NCBI RefSeq assembly: GCF_016808335.1
Contig: NC_053146.1
Span: 26,628,938 to 26,692,937, forward strand
Reading direction: 5' to 3'
Origin: Panicum virgatum
Taxonomy: Eukaryota; Streptophyta; Magnoliopsida; Poales; Poaceae
DNA: 64,000 nucleotides
Shown here: positions 1 through 11,973 of the stretch, piece after piece
Layout of the letters: every line of letters begins with the position of its first letter
Numbering within the stretch: the stretch's first letter is position 1
Notes under the pieces: generated by a model
What the model was told of the DNA's origin: nothing
What the model saw: the letters and a program-made list of their open reading frames with translations, nothing else
The model's database searches: none
Position numbers and translations under genes: made by a program

Positions 1-2077
1 GGTAAATGGCTTGCTGTTTTTGTCCTTTTTGTCACCCCTGTTGTATAAGTGTATATGCTTTGAAGTTGCTCCCATAAAATTTGTAGCACCAGAACCCATA
101 TTAAACGTTCTGTTCAAAAAGATGAAGCAACTAGAGTAACCTACTTACAAGTGTTATTATGGTTAATTGCTTTTAGTTAGATGCTGAAATTTATGCCATG
201 AATGTTTAAGTTTGGATCTGAGATACTTTAGTTTTTCATCAATAGCTCATTAGTAGTTTTGTTGTTATGAAATAATGAAAGCATGCTATGTTCTAATGTT
301 GGAAATGCAAACCAAACCCCCACTCATTCATAAAGAAACGTAGTTAGGTTTACTACTCTATAAACGACTGCCCATGAAATGAAATGTGAAATCATCACTA
401 AATCAACTTTGTTAAACTACAACTTTAACGTGAAGAAAAGAAATTGTTATCCATGAATAACTCATAATCTTGCATTGCATATAGAAACGGTTAATCTCGC
501 GGACGGTGACTACGAATTGGTGCCCGCAGACTCTCGTGTGGATCAGGAGGTCTCTTTGAACTGTACTAACTTGTCTCAAGACCTGGGCCAAGCCCCAGAG
601 GCTTTTCTGCCTGACAGTGCTCAAGAAGGCAAGCCCCGGAGCATAATCCCACTATTTTTCCGAATTATCATTCAGCTATCTATTTATTAATGTTTTGTAA
701 TATTTTGTTTTCTGCATTTAAGTATTCTAGGCATTGATCGAAAACCGTAGATGCATGATCTCTAGGAACCTATGTTTGATACCGGGTCATTTATCGACTA
801 GCTGGCATGCTAAATAGGTACGGTAGAAGTCGAGTGGTTTCCTGCCTCTCGCGAGCAAATAGGAATTGTACTGACTTTAATTCCTGTTGAAATGTAAGGA
901 CAATGGGCGGGGTTGTGTAGTTGTGATACCCCGCTGGTGTAGTCAAAAATGGCTAAGGTCGCGGTGTGTGGCTCATTTCGTTAAGCGTTTGAAAGTACTA
1001 GCCACATACCGAGAAATATGGTAATCGGTAAGCTTAAGTACCTGATTGGACTGGCGAGTGGAACGATCTCGCACCCTCCTGGTAGAAGTACGGATTTATA
1101 TTTTTGTCGCGACGTACGGGTACAGAGTGGTCGGACTCTGTAGTCGGGGAGGGTGTGCCGGATCCACAGGACTGGAAAGAAAGGGGAACTGTAGCGTGGG
1201 CGGAAGTGAAGTCGATCCCCATGCGTGTGGTCTAGGTTCCCCTGGCCAGGTTGAAATTCGATTCAGAATCGTCCGCCTCTCACGGCATGAGATTGCTTAA
1301 TGCTTTCTGTCACACAGAGTAACAAGTGGAACATGATGATGATAATACTGCTGGATGACTAAATGGTTGTTCTACCATGTTTGTGTAGAGTTAGTTGCCA
1401 ACTTAGAATGGTTAATCCAACTAGAATATGGCTAATTAAAACCTGAAAATAAGGATAAACTCTTAGTGGCATTTTTGGCAAACAAATCCCACCAACCAAA
1501 AAGCCTTGCATGTCTAGTTATCGGACTATGTTATATCCGGAGACGGGTCAGTCTTGCTGAGTATTAGTATACTCAGCCTTGCTTGTGGCACTGTTTTTCA
1601 GGTACTAACTTTGAGGATCTATTTGCAAGTCTTACTTGGCCTTGTACCTTGCCTCCGGGTTGGTCTGTTGAGTGAGATGGCCCTTCAGCTGGTGCTAATC
1701 ACCCTCCCGCTGAGTGACGCATTCGTACGGGCTTTATCGATGCGTCACGTTATTTCGCTAGTTATCTTTTACTGCTTCCGCTGAACAATGAAACTTGAAT
1801 AATTGAGTAGATGGAACTCTGTAGTACTTTACTATTCTGAACATGGTTTGTAATAAATTTCTTTTCCGCTGCAATCACTCTGAGATGTATGAAATATTCT
1901 GTGTTGTAATCTCTTGGCTCACCTTCAGTGTGAGTGTTGTCTGCTGATCCTGGAATAGCGTGGCTTTTATCGAGGCTTCACTCGAGGAACTACCGGTGAG
2001 TGCCAATTTGGGTCAGAGTTGCTTAGCAACAAAGATCAGTGCACCCGGGCCCAGTTAATTTGGGTGGTTCCGCCACA
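1..2077 (+). mobile_element. 3' part of a long gypsy LTR (LTR A), truncated by the window edge
   Basis: The fragment ends in GGTGGTTCCGCCACA at 2077, which parallels the LTR end GGTGGTTCTGCCACA of the chromovirus at the right of the window. Inside, a short acidic-peptide exon (485-690) is followed by a motif CTAGGAACCTATGT that is also present after the equivalent exon of the chromovirus LTR. The later part (1050-1300, 1500-1800) has the same kind of sequence as the other long LTRs here. After 2077 there is no clear methionine-tRNA primer site; the sequence passes directly into CACTA-type subterminal repeats, so the internal region is missing. The 5' end lies outside the window. The assignment to the same lineage is inferred from these shared blocks. 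Confidence 0.65.
485..690 (+). other. Putative acidic-peptide exon inside LTR A
   Basis: An open frame follows an AG acceptor in CTTGCATTGCATATAG and runs to TAA at 688-690. It encodes a peptide with the motif LADGDYELVPAD near its start and QEGKPRSI near its end. The chromovirus LTR on the minus strand has the same acceptor context (CTTGCATTACATATAG), the same splice phase (one base carried over from the previous exon) and the related peptide LSDGTYELIPES with EGKPR. Between the two, several codons differ only at the third base (GGT/GGG, GAA/GAG, TTG/CTG, CCC/CCG). That is what a coding exon would show. There is no proof of splicing or translation, and the function is unknown. Confidence 0.45.
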
Positions 2078-2284
2078 GCTGATGGTGTCACCCGCTCCTA
2101 AAATTCATTTTTAGGGGCGGGTGATGGTATGACCCGCTCCTACAAATGGTACCATGCAAAAAAAAATTCATAATTTTTTTTCATATAATCTCTTATGAAG
2201 TCAAACTTTATATCAAAGTTGTAGAGAATGACGAGACCTAAAACTTTGTAATTGAAAACTTTTTCATTTGAGACAATTTTAATA

Positions 2285-3755
2285 GAGTAAAATGCACTGG
2301 GGGTCCTTAAACTAGTTGGTCTGTTCTGTTTAGGTCCATGAACTTCGAAAATGCATTTATAGGTCCACAATTTATTCAAGTGTGTCATCTAGGTCCAATT
2401 CAGCCACGCCATAACCTAGAAGCTGATGTGGCAGGTTGACTGTGCGGTGATGTGGATCCTTACATGTGGGGCCCCTATGTCGGCCTCCTTCCTTCTTCTT
2501 CCTCCCCCGACCTGCACGAGCCCCTGCGCGGCGGCAGGACGGCGGCCATGGCGCGCGGGTGCGCGGCGGGGAGACCACGGCGGCAAGGCGGAGCTCCGCG
2601 CGTGCGCGGGCTGGCGCTAGCCCCTGCCCCCCGGCAGCTTGTCTCCTCGAGCGAGCGGCTTGCGCAGATGGCGTTCGCAGAGGGCGGCGGGGAGGGCGGC
2701 GCGGACAGGATCCCGCGGGATCCGGCGCTCCTACCTCCTCGGCGGGGATCCGGTGGCGCCACCTCCTGCCTTGGCCGGCGCCCCTCCTCGCGGCTCGGCG
2801 GCCTGCGACGGGCGCGCCCCCTCGCTGCTATCACGGCGGGCTCGAGCAGAGGGAGGCCCGCCGCCGCCTCCTTGACACCGCCGTCTTTCGCACCTCCTCC
2901 ACGCCGCCGGTGCCAGCGCGTGGGCCAGCTCAAGGTGGGGAGGGGCGGCGCGGCTCACTGCTCTGCGTGAGCAGGGAAGACGCTCGCCCGCCGCGAGTGC
3001 CCGGCCCTGCTCGCCACGGAGCAGGGGCCGCGGCGGCGCCCTGCTCTGCCCCCCCCCCCCCCCCCCGTGAGCTCGAGCGGGAGGGAGAGGGAGGGAGAGG
3101 GAGGGAGGAGGGAGGGAAAGGGAGAGGGTGGGAGGAGGGGCCACCGTTTCCATGGCCGCGCCATGACCCGCCATGGCCGGCGGCCAGAGAGACGGCCCGA
3201 GCTCGGTCCGCGCTGCCAGGGGCGGGGCAACGCCGCGCCGCGCGCAGATCCGGCCGGCGGCGGGGCGCCTCCGTGGCGAGGGAGGAGGAGGATGACCGGG
3301 GCGGCGCGGCGAGGATGGAGGGGAGAGGCCGCGGCAGCGTGGAGCTGAGGCCGGAGGAGGAAGGAGGGAGGAGGAGGACCAGGGCGGCGCGGCGAGGGAG
3401 GAGGGGAGAGGCCGCGGCAGCGTGGAGCTGAGGCCGGAGGAGGAAGGGAGGAGGGGCGCACCCATGGCCGGCGCGGGGAGGAAGCAGGGCGCCCATGGCC
3501 GAGGCGCGGGGAGGGAGCCGAGCAGCGGGGCTGCAGCGGCCCGGCGGTGTGGGAGCAAAGGAGATGAAAGGATGGGGGAGGCGGCCCCGTTGGATCGGAC
3601 GTGGCTGTCCACGTAGGGAGTCAATGGTGGTCAGAGATATTTTGGACCTAGATGACACACTTGAATAGATTGTGGACCTATAAATGCATTTTCGAAGTTC
3701 ATGGACCTAAACAGAACATGTCAACTAGTTTAAGGACCCCCAGTGCATTTTGCTC
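2285..3755. mobile_element. Mutator-like element (MULE) with GC-rich cargo
   Basis: Two inverted arms of 113 bp (2285-2397 and 3643-3755) are nearly identical; both start GAG(C/T)AAAATGCACTGGGGG when read inward. A perfect 9-bp direct repeat ATTTTAATA flanks the element (2276-2284 and 3756-3764), the target-duplication length of Mutator-type transposases. No transposase is encoded, so it is non-autonomous. The interior (about 2440-3610) is extremely GC-rich and open in many frames on both strands, with a C run at about 3050-3066, an AGG/GAG purine tract and an 83-bp tandem duplication. This resembles the cargo of rice-type Pack-MULEs, but I cannot identify a parent gene. Confidence 0.88.
3278..3447. 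repeat. 83-bp tandem duplication inside the MULE
   Basis: The block containing GCGGCAGCGTGGAGCTGAGG occurs at 3331 and again at 3414, a period of 83 bp, and the surrounding sequence matches with a few substitutions. It lies entirely in the GC-rich cargo. Confidence 0.8.
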
Positions 3756-4129
3756 ATTTTAATAATTTAAAAAGTATTATAAGTTCTCTAATAGCTAGTA
3801 TCTCATATAACTCAACTCATACTTTGTGGTTTCCACAATATTAATCTTTGTATACACTGAAAAATACTTGGCATATTTTTTATAATTCACAATAACCATA
3901 ATGTTGAAATTTTTCAATTTTTTATTTGTTTTGATATATGTAAGATTTAAATGAATTATTTTGAATAAAATAAAAAAATATTTTTAGGGGCGGATAGTGG
4001 CGTCATCCGCCCTTAAAAATGATTATTAGGGTGGCCGGGCGGGTGATGCCATCATCCTCTCCCTACAAATCAACTTTAGAGTTAATATAAAAGAATAGCA
4101 TTATCCTGCTATTGAGTCACAAATGACTA

Positions 4130-4185
4130 TGTGGTGTTGTGGTAAGGAAGGCACGTGAAAGGATTAAGGTACGTGGTTTGAATCC
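4130..4185 (+). other. tRNA-like pol III box A/box B pair (SINE-like remnant)
   Basis: A TGTGGTGTTGTGG box-A-like motif at 4130-4142 is followed 33 bp later by GGTTTGAATCC at 4175-4185, which fits the box B consensus. The flanks do not form an acceptor stem, so this is not a tRNA gene. It may be the head of a tRNA-derived SINE or a captured tRNA sequence within the CACTA-like fragment. No poly(A) tail or target duplication could be defined. Confidence 0.3.
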
Positions 4186-4390
4186 CAGGTTATCCAAGTG
4201 TGCATATTTTGTTAAAAAAATTGTAGCTGGACACTACAAGGCTTGTGGTTATTATAATAATAATTTTAGCTGTGAAAACTAGGAGCGGGTACGGTACCCG
4301 CCCCTAAAAATACACTTTTACTTACCCTTAAAAATAATTTATGTAGTAGTGAACTCAACTCGCAGGAAGCGCTTCAAGCGTGTTGAACTT

Positions 4391-5126
4391 TTTTTCTTTT
4401 TTGCGAAGGGAAGGGAGACTTATATTAAATCTTGACAAAGTACATCCCCAAAATACACATGAAAAAAATCTGAAATACAAAATACATAATATTCTATCCA
4501 GATTCTTCCATTGTCTTCTTCCCCAATGACTTCCATCGAATGTTGAAGCCAAAGTGCAATCCTTATGCCAAATCCGACGACCAACACCAAAACATTGGAC
4601 ATGCCGCAAGATCCAACGCTTCGGAACCAATCCAAAACGCATCTAAATCGCTGAAAGAATATCGGCGGTTGCATCATCAGGTGTAACATAGGATGCAGAT
4701 TTATCACCTTCAAAACTTGATTTCCTCTCCACGACCACCGACGATGAGATCGATGACTCGGAGTCGTTGTGTTCGTAGGGGGCTCCCAGAAGGACCCCTC
4801 CCCTTGCAGATAATGGCCACAAATTGGCCGCCTGCCGATGAAATCGATGCTTGTAATGACAATCTAGTTGTGGTAATCACCGAAATCATCGCAGATCACA
4901 CAAACCGGCTGAAAATCATATGATTTCACCGGAAAATTATTTAGCAAACCCTAAGACACTATAAAACTAGGGAAAAAGAAAAAGGATGGGTCCCTCCCCT
5001 TCTCGTCTCTGGCAGACACACCGGAGAAGAAGAAGGAGAGGGGACCGAGCCTTGGCGGCGTAGGCGGCGGCGGTGGAGGGCAGGAGCGGCGTAGGGCTTT
5101 TCCGTGGAGCCTGCAGTGGGGGTGGC
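4391..5126 (-). mobile_element. Retroposed poly(A) sequence with 17-bp target duplication
   Basis: The 17-bp sequence TCAAGCGTGTTGAACTT is present at 4374-4390 and again at 5127-5143. Between them, on the minus strand, lies a unit ending in CGCAAAAAAGAAAAAA, i.e. an A-rich tail adjoining one duplication. Its 5' end (right side) is GC- and CCGCCG-rich, like a plant 5' UTR, and the 3' part is AT-rich. These are the hallmarks of LINE-machinery retroposition. The longest minus-strand ORFs in it are 95-97 residues and I recognise neither. It could be a processed pseudogene, a chimeric retrotranscript or a short non-autonomous LINE. Confidence 0.75.
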
Positions 5127-5329
5127 TCAAGCGTGTTGAACTTGATCAAGCTAAACTTTTCAAGGTGTAAAAAGCATCGTGGGTACTTGATTTTCATTGC
5201 TCCAGCATGCACAACTTTGCTTGACCGGATTGTCCAATGTTGCATGGAGGCAATATTTCATCGTGTACAAAATTTCTATAATCGTATTATCCTGCATTTA
5301 TTTTCTATTGCATAAAAAAGAACCTCTAA

Positions 5330-6467
5330 GGCTATCTGCACTCGTCATACTCTAAATTTATCCTCTTAAAGAAATATTTTGTCCTGATCATTAAGATTCT
5401 CTCCTCTATATCCAGTTTTGCTGCACTCATCGTACTTTATATCACATCCTCTATATCCCAGTCATCTATGTTTTCTACTCAAATCTATCCTACCCACCCC
5501 TTCTACAGACACTAATGAGTGGGGCCCACCCCTATCTCTCACCTCTTCCCTCCTCTTTTTCTCTCGCCCTCCCCTGCGCACGACAACGAGTGCGGCGGCG
5601 AGCCGCAGCCGCGCCACCACCTCCCCTGCACCCCTGCCGGTGAGCCGCAGCCCGCGTCGCCCCGTCCCCTGCATCCCCTGCCGGCGAGCCGCGGGCCGCA
5701 CCGCCTCCTCCCTGCATCCCATCGCCGGGAACGCGGTGCTCGCGCCATGGCCACTGCCGCCGCTCATCGTGGGCCGCGCTCTTGCGGCTCTACGCTGCGC
5801 TGTGGGGCGTGCCGGCACCGCCTTACCCCACCGCCAGTCAGCCCCGCCGCCGCGCGCCTCTCGTCCCTCCTCCTCCCTCGCGCGCGTGGCGGCGGCGTCG
5901 GGCAAGCATGCGTGGCGGCAGTTGCGGCGGCGTCGGGCGCGCATGGTGGCGGCGGCATCGGGCGAGCACGCGTGGTGGCGGCTGCGGTGGCGTCGGGCGC
6001 GCGTGGTGGCGGCGGCGTCAGCCGAGCACGCGGGCGGGCCGGGGACGTGCTGAGGAGGCAGAGGCCCACGCGGTGCGGGCGGAGCGGCACGCCTGCGGTG
6101 AGGCGGGCGGAGTAGCGCGGCTGCGGCGGACGGGCCTCCCTCTCCTGCTTCTCCTCCCCTGCAGCGGCAGAGCGTGGCGGGGTGGCTGCAGAGCGCGGCG
6201 AGCGAGCTGAGCACGGCGGCGAGCTGCAGCTCCATCGGGCGTGGGCGTGGGGCTCCGCCGGCAGCGGCTGTGGGGAAGCGCGGGGACGGGCGCGGGTAGC
6301 CACGTCGGCCGGTACCGGGCCTCCGTACATCCGCGCTATGTACCGGACCGGGAGACGTCCGCCATTTTAGCGGAGCTTTTCCAGTACCCCGCTGCAGCGT
6401 TTTCGAACGCTAAAAGCTACTCCAAAATGGGGTAGCGTTTCATTTAGAGAACCCAGTGCGCACAGCC
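5330..6467. mobile_element. PIF/Harbinger-like non-autonomous element, copy 1
   Basis: The ends GGCTATCTGCAC (5330) and GTGCGCACAGCC (6467) are imperfect inverted repeats, and TAA flanks both sides (5327-5329, 6468-6470). A 3-bp TAA/TTA duplication is typical of PIF/Harbinger elements. One arm is AT-rich with CACTCGTCATACTCTAAAT; the interior (5580-6300) is very GC-rich and open on both strands, without a recognisable transposase. A second copy in the opposite orientation lies at 35295-40910. Class assignment rests on duplication length and ends only. Confidence 0.6.
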
Positions 6468-6470
6468 TAA

Positions 6471-9459
6471 AACATAAACTTGACAAACGTATGCGTCCCG
6501 TTGTCCTGTAGTTGACCAGTCGTTCAACCACTAGAAACTTTTGCCGAGGCAACATTACCAAAGCAAACTAAAATCAAAATAAAGATAATGCTTGGGTTAG
6601 AGCGTTCGACAGCCCCATCAAAACTCAGATGCCCCAAGCCAAGCGTTGATTTGAGGTGGGAATTTTTTACATGTATTTTTATTGCAATAGCCATGCGAAG
6701 ATGCCGTGGAGTGATGCTCCAACCCCAATGATGGATGTTGGTGGAAAACTTTTACACGAATTTTTGTTGCAATAAACATGTGATGGTGTTGCAACAGATC
6801 TGTTTCAACTGATTATTGATGTTGCAATAGTTGTTTTAAGATGCCACAATATTGGTTGATATGTGATGTTGTAGTGATTTATTTTTGGGGTGCATAATAT
6901 ATATTCAAGATGCTGCAACAGATACTTTACGGTGTCGCAAAAGTTTGTTTAGTTTTCAATAGTTAATTTGCCATGATGGACCTTGTTGTCTAATACTCGA
7001 CTAACTCTATTGGTTTCACACTGAAATTTAGTTTTTAATCTGCTTTTAAAATGTTGCAATTGTATGTAGTTTCAAAATGTTGCGATTATAATTTTTATGT
7101 TGTAAAAGGGAAGCTGTTGTTCAAAACTTTGTTTTTACATGTTGCCGCTCTAGTAAAATGTGTATGTGCAACTTTTTTGTGAAGATGAACATGACCACTT
7201 TCTTAGAAGCGTCTGGTGCAAGCACCCCTTACTACACTCTCCAACCACAAATACTTAACTAGACAATTGTGCAATCTTATGTGTAACTTTTACCACAATT
7301 TTGTACTACATATTATCTAGAAAATCTAATGTATTTGATAAATTATTATGAAAGCATTTCCAGATAAATATAAGTATACGATTTTTCAGTTTTTAATAAG
7401 ATATACATTTTACGATAAAGTAATTGATAGTTAAAGTTTTAAAAGTTTGACCAAAGCCTTATTCAAAACATTAAGTTATCGGATATCTTTTGGGGAGTTC
7501 TGCCAAAGAAAAAGGAAAAAAATCAGAAATAAGACTTAAATTTCTAAGAGATTTTGGTGTACACTTGTGAAAGACCATCCACTACTTATTTTGAACTCTT
7601 AATCCACATTAGCTGTAAAAGTGTTGTACTTACACTGAACACTCACCTATTATGAGCAGCAACTGAAGGTTTGAAATTAAGTAAGGCTTCTGACTGATCA
7701 TTTGACAGATCCGATCAAAAGTTAGCAGAATCACACATGCCGCACCATCAAATATTCCCCCAAACGTTTTTCAGATATCTCCGTACTTTATATTGGTTTT
7801 GCGAATGCTTCCTTTCTGCAGTCCATGAAGTATCAATGATCTAGAAGAAAAGGAAAAGGTGCTCACTTTCCGAATGGAATCAATTCGATCGACCGCCCAT
7901 TTTGACCTGATGAAAAGAAACACAAAATCCAGTCTCATGCTTTTGGCCGCTTGGGCAAAAGGCAGCAAAGGGTGATCGATGAGGAACAAGTTATTACGTC
8001 CACAGATGCAAAGCCAATCTACTTTTAGTTACTTGGAACCTTTATTTGTGTACTCCTTGCAGCCTCAGGGCCATCTTGCTTGCGTCGTGTGTAAGTTCTG
8101 GCCATCAGAACTCAATGCCATGGAGTTCATTCCATCTGGCGATACATCAATTTGGCAGCTGTAGAGCATTATGACCATCCATAACTTAGTCTAATGGTTT
8201 ATTTTCAAATATTTTGGTCCCTCAAAGTACACCTTGCATTGACTTTTCTTTTTATGCCATCTATCATTAGGACAAAAGCAAGCTATCTAATATGGCTATT
8301 TATTTATTTATTTATTTATTTAAATATTAGATGGGATATTTGGCATTTGTATGCATAGATTTGTCTCAAACGTAGTTTTCACATTTTTGCTATGTTTTAT
8401 ACCCATGCAACTAGTTAGATCTCACTAAAGTAGTCCGATGGTCGAATTCAAGAAAAGCCCAGCGTGCAAGAGAGAGCCCAGAAAAACTTCTGTTTCTGGA
8501 ATGCATCATGAGATTTAGTAGCCCACACTAATGCAGCCAAATATACCTTGAGGGCTTACCCCAAATCAAATCCATTGTTTAAGACTCAAGTACTAATGTT
8601 AAACTTCCATTTTGAACACATTTTGGTAAACTTAGCACAAGGTTCGCCGCTAACGGGAACGGTCGCTTGTTAGGCTACGAACAGACCCAACCAGCTTCAG
8701 AGAACCACTCTGAATATGGCTTCAGAGAACCACTTACAATAACTCCTGTATCTATACACTTCGGAATTTTATAAAGCATGATAAACATATCCTACACTAT
8801 ATATGCTAATTAACTGCACCATTCTTGTTGGGACTTGGGACCTTCTTCAATTCAAGTAGCTTGTTTGCATCAAAAGTCCACTGACTAATAATTGGGCCTA
8901 TCTTTCAAATCTATATAAAACTTGCATCACTGAACTTCATCAGGTTCATGCGCAGCTATTTCTAGGATTGGCAGGGCTTTTCTTCACTTTTTTTTTGCAC
9001 AGAAAGACGCCCGAAAATACTGCTAGGCTGCACATGCCACCAAGGAAACTCCTTAATTTCTCATCACTTTACATCACAAAATGACTTGCAGGCTAATGCA
9101 TGTGCTGGTGCCCGAGACTTCCTTAGGTGTTATCATTGCTACTCGTAGTTACGCAAGCGGTGAGAAGAGAAGAGATCATGTTGAAACGGTCCAGTAGACA
9201 TTTGTAATAAAGAGATTGTGCAACTAGCAGGTCCATGTTCCTTTTGTTTTGTTCAGAGTCGTGTGCACCTTCCACAAATGAAATTATCATGGGTTCTTAA
9301 TTGTATCAAAATCAAATTTATTCATTCATTCCACGTATCAATTTAAGGGTGCACGCGACGGTGATTTGATTTTGATGCTGGTCACCTTGTGATTTGGCAG
9401 TGACGGGTCCACTTCAGTTTAAGGGTACGGTATTCAGTTAAGCAACTATTATTTTTATT
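6471..9459. other. No gene seen; degenerate AT-rich sequence
   Basis: I find no supported gene here. From 6600 to 7190 there are degenerate repeats of phrases such as TGTTGCAATAG and GATGTTGCAACAG, probably an old transposon. A (TTTA)n microsatellite lies at about 8297-8322. ORFs are all short and without coding character. Confidence 0.5.
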
Positions 9460-9819
9460 AAAACATGATATGTGTAATATTATGCATATATATAATGCTA
9501 ATTCTATGGTCGACCAGAAGTTTTGTCCGCACCGTCGATTTCCAACGCTCTATGTGCGTTTGTCCGCGCCCACGGCCTCGTGTCCTCAACTACTTTGGGC
9601 GTTGCGGCGTTGGTGCTCCCCGGAGCGAATCTGTAACTATCCATCGAACCATACGAGGACGGATTATTCTCCTATAGCAGCTTTGAAACCAGGCACTCCA
9701 GTGGACATAATGGGTTGACCCATATATTTTCGAAGCAACTGCTGCGTGCCGGTTATGCATGCGCTGTGTTGACACTCCCGCTGCGCTTGCACCATGCGTG
9801 CATAGTGTTCTGACGCAGC

Positions 9820-10045
9820 AGAAGGTTTGACTCGCGCAGGAACCTCCAGTCGCTGCACCTGTGCCATGCGTGCGCGGTGCTGCCACCGCTAAGCCCGCCG
9901 CACGCCGGCGCCTGCGTAGGAGCAGGTTCTGCTCGTGCTGGAACCTACCATCGCTGCACCTCCGCCAAGCTGCTGCCGCCCGCGCCAGCGCAGCAATATG
10001 TTGTGCTCGCGCTGGAACATCCAGTTGCACGCGTCGCACACAAGC
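9820..10045. repeat. Imperfect GC-rich repeats
   Basis: The phrase GGAACCTCCAGTCGCTGCAC recurs in diverged form at about 9839, 9940 and 10013, with related CATGCGTGC phrases between. Spacing is irregular (about 101 and 73 bp). Both strands are open by composition, and I see no recognisable protein. Confidence 0.45.
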
Positions 10046-10290
10046 AGATTCCTCGGCAGCACCACGTTCAAATGATCAGAGAGAATCAAGCCAAATCATT
10101 AGCACGGAGGGAAGTCCAAATTACCGCATCAATACCGATCCACCCGAACCTATGGTTATCCACGGTTCGAACCACCGCTCCTTTATTTTTTCCTACGTGG
10201 AACCGGTACCCCAGTATATTTACTCGTTTTTCTGGAGCGGATCAGCTATCCATCTGGATGAATCGACCCATGCCCATTCTTAAGGGAAAA

Positions 10291-10437
10291 TTTAACCGAG
10301 AATCGAGGACCGAACCGAACTAATCGAACCGAAAGAATCGGAACCGAGGATTCCGGTTCTCTATTCGGTTCCCAATTCTTAGGAACCGAAATCTTCAGTT
10401 CAGTTCGGTTCTTTGACTAGGTTAACCGAAAAACCGT
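10291..10437. repeat. AACCGA-rich inverted-repeat element
   Basis: Multiple copies of AACCGA and TCGGTT occur within 150 bp, including the inverted pair GGAACCGAG ... ATTCGGTTCC. It resembles a small foldback/MITE-like repeat. No target duplication could be defined. The following stretch 10438-11149 has a GC-rich patch (10470-10790) and nothing I can assign. Confidence 0.5.
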
Positions 10438-11826
10438 GGCTATTGCAAATTAACCCATGAAGCCCAGTTGGCCCAAGCTGGTGGCCCCGCCGCCCCAGCC
10501 CCTCTCGCGGACACGGTGCCCCCTCCCCAGTCCCCACCCCGCCGCCTCGCTCTTCCCTACCCCGCCGCCCATCGCCAACTCCCGCCATCGCATGCGTCCG
10601 GCGTGCCTCGGGTCGACGACGCGACCAGGCAAACACGCCGGCACGCCGCCTCAACCCTCGTCCAGCCATTGTCGCCCCTAGCTGCCATCTCCCTCCCTCC
10701 CGGCTTGGCGGCGCATCCATGACGCGCGGCTGCGGGATGGAGCAGCGGCGGCGGCCACCGAGATGGTGCAGCGGTTCCGACGATAGGCATCACCCCTCAC
10801 TCCACGCTTATGAACCTAACACCAGAACTCCCGGCTCAATGGTACAGATTTATGTTAACACTGGGCTTAGAGCATTATGCTAGGCACCCTAGTGAGTTTA
10901 GTCCCAAATTTTTGAGCGGCCGTGTACATGTTCAAAAAAAATTTCCACTGTCAATGTGCAATGAAGGTCCTCAAAGTGTACAATGGCATACAGTTTTCTT
11001 TGCGAGCAGGTTCTGCAAACTAGCTTCTACTTGTAGATTTATTCTGAACGGTTCATCATAAGAATCTTAGGATAAATTATCTGGTAGGCAATACCAATAT
11101 TCAAACTTCCTTGCCGATCCAATACATGCACATGTGTTATCTGGCAGTCTGTCACACCCCAAAATTTCAATTTTGGGATGTGAACATCTTTTCAAATTTA
11201 TTTATCCATCTTTTGAATATTTTGATAATTTTTCAGAATTGTCTGGCATTTACTCTCATTTTCCCTAGAGCTAAATCCATTTATTGGAAGATTCTAGAAT
11301 CCTTTTTCATGAGATTCAAGTATTTTAATTGAGCTTGATTCAAGTATTTGTATTTTATTTGAGCTTCTCGTGCTCCGAATATCCTTCAGATTTTATCTTG
11401 AAATTTCCGAGATTAAATGTATTTCCTTTTGCTTTTCTTTTCTTCTCTCTATTTTTTTTCCTTTTCTTTCTTTTCCCTATTTTTTTTCCTTCCTTCTTGC
11501 TGGGCCAAATTCCTGCCCTCCTCTCTCTGGACGAGAGCCCAGGTGCCTGCCCTCGTGAAGAAAAAGGGCTGGTTCCGTGAGGGCCAGCACCTCTGCAAAA
11601 TCCTGCGCCTCGCCCCTGCTCGCTCATCTCGCGCAGAACCAGGAGCGCTGCCCCCATTGCGCGTGATTGCGTCCCTTCCGGCCCGGCCGGCCTCTGTGCC
11701 ATCGACCCCACACCATCCTTTGCATCTGCACCACACACCGCAGGTCCCCTACGTCGCGTCTCTGCAGCGCCGCCACCGGACCAGATCGCCAGGAAGCGCT
11801 GCTCGCCGGAAGGACTGATGGCTGCC

Positions 11827-11973
11827 CAGGGGCGGAGCCAGGAAGCTGATTTTTTCATTGTTAGGGGGCCAATCATATAAATTTATATAAAAATTTAATC
11901 AAAATTTAAATTTTTAATGTAAATTTGGGGACCATGGGAGCCAGGCCCCTGTCCGCCCCCGTCTCCGCCCCTG
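11827..11973. mobile_element. hAT-type MITE inside solo LTR B
   Basis: The ends CAGGGGCGGAG and CTCCGCCCCTG are inverted repeats. The flanks TGGCTGCC (11819-11826) and TCGCTGCC (11974-11981) match at 7 of 8 positions, consistent with an 8-bp hAT duplication. The centre is AT-rich and non-coding. Confidence 0.75.

Larger units (their letters stand above)
2078..4351. mobile_element. CACTA-like element fragment with GGGGCGGGT subterminal repeats
   Basis: The right end is TTTATGTAGTAGTG at 4351, the complement of a CACTACTACA-type CACTA terminus. Subterminal blocks of the form TTTAGGGGCGGGTGATGG and their inverses (ACCCGCCCCTAAAAA) occur at about 2080-2150, 3985-4075 and 4285-4330. The complete relative at 29030-30060 has the same repeats and the start CACTACTACAAAAACG, which is missing here; the left end therefore appears lost where it abuts LTR A. 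No transposase is present. The Mutator-like element at 2285-3755 is inserted into it. Confidence 0.65.

Noticed and set aside
2466..3624. Overlapping long ORFs (321 aa plus strand, 297 and 242 aa minus strand) in the MULE
   Set aside because: All frames are open because the sequence is extremely GC-rich. Peptides are Arg/Ala/Gly/Pro-rich with no domain, and both strands are equally open.
5462..6330. ORFs of 188-257 aa on both strands in the Harbinger-like element
   Set aside because: Compositional: CCG/CGG repeats keep every frame open, and no transposase motif is present.
8297..8322. CRISPR-like or other structured repeat
   Set aside because: Simple (TTTA)n microsatellite; no spacer-repeat organisation anywhere in the window.
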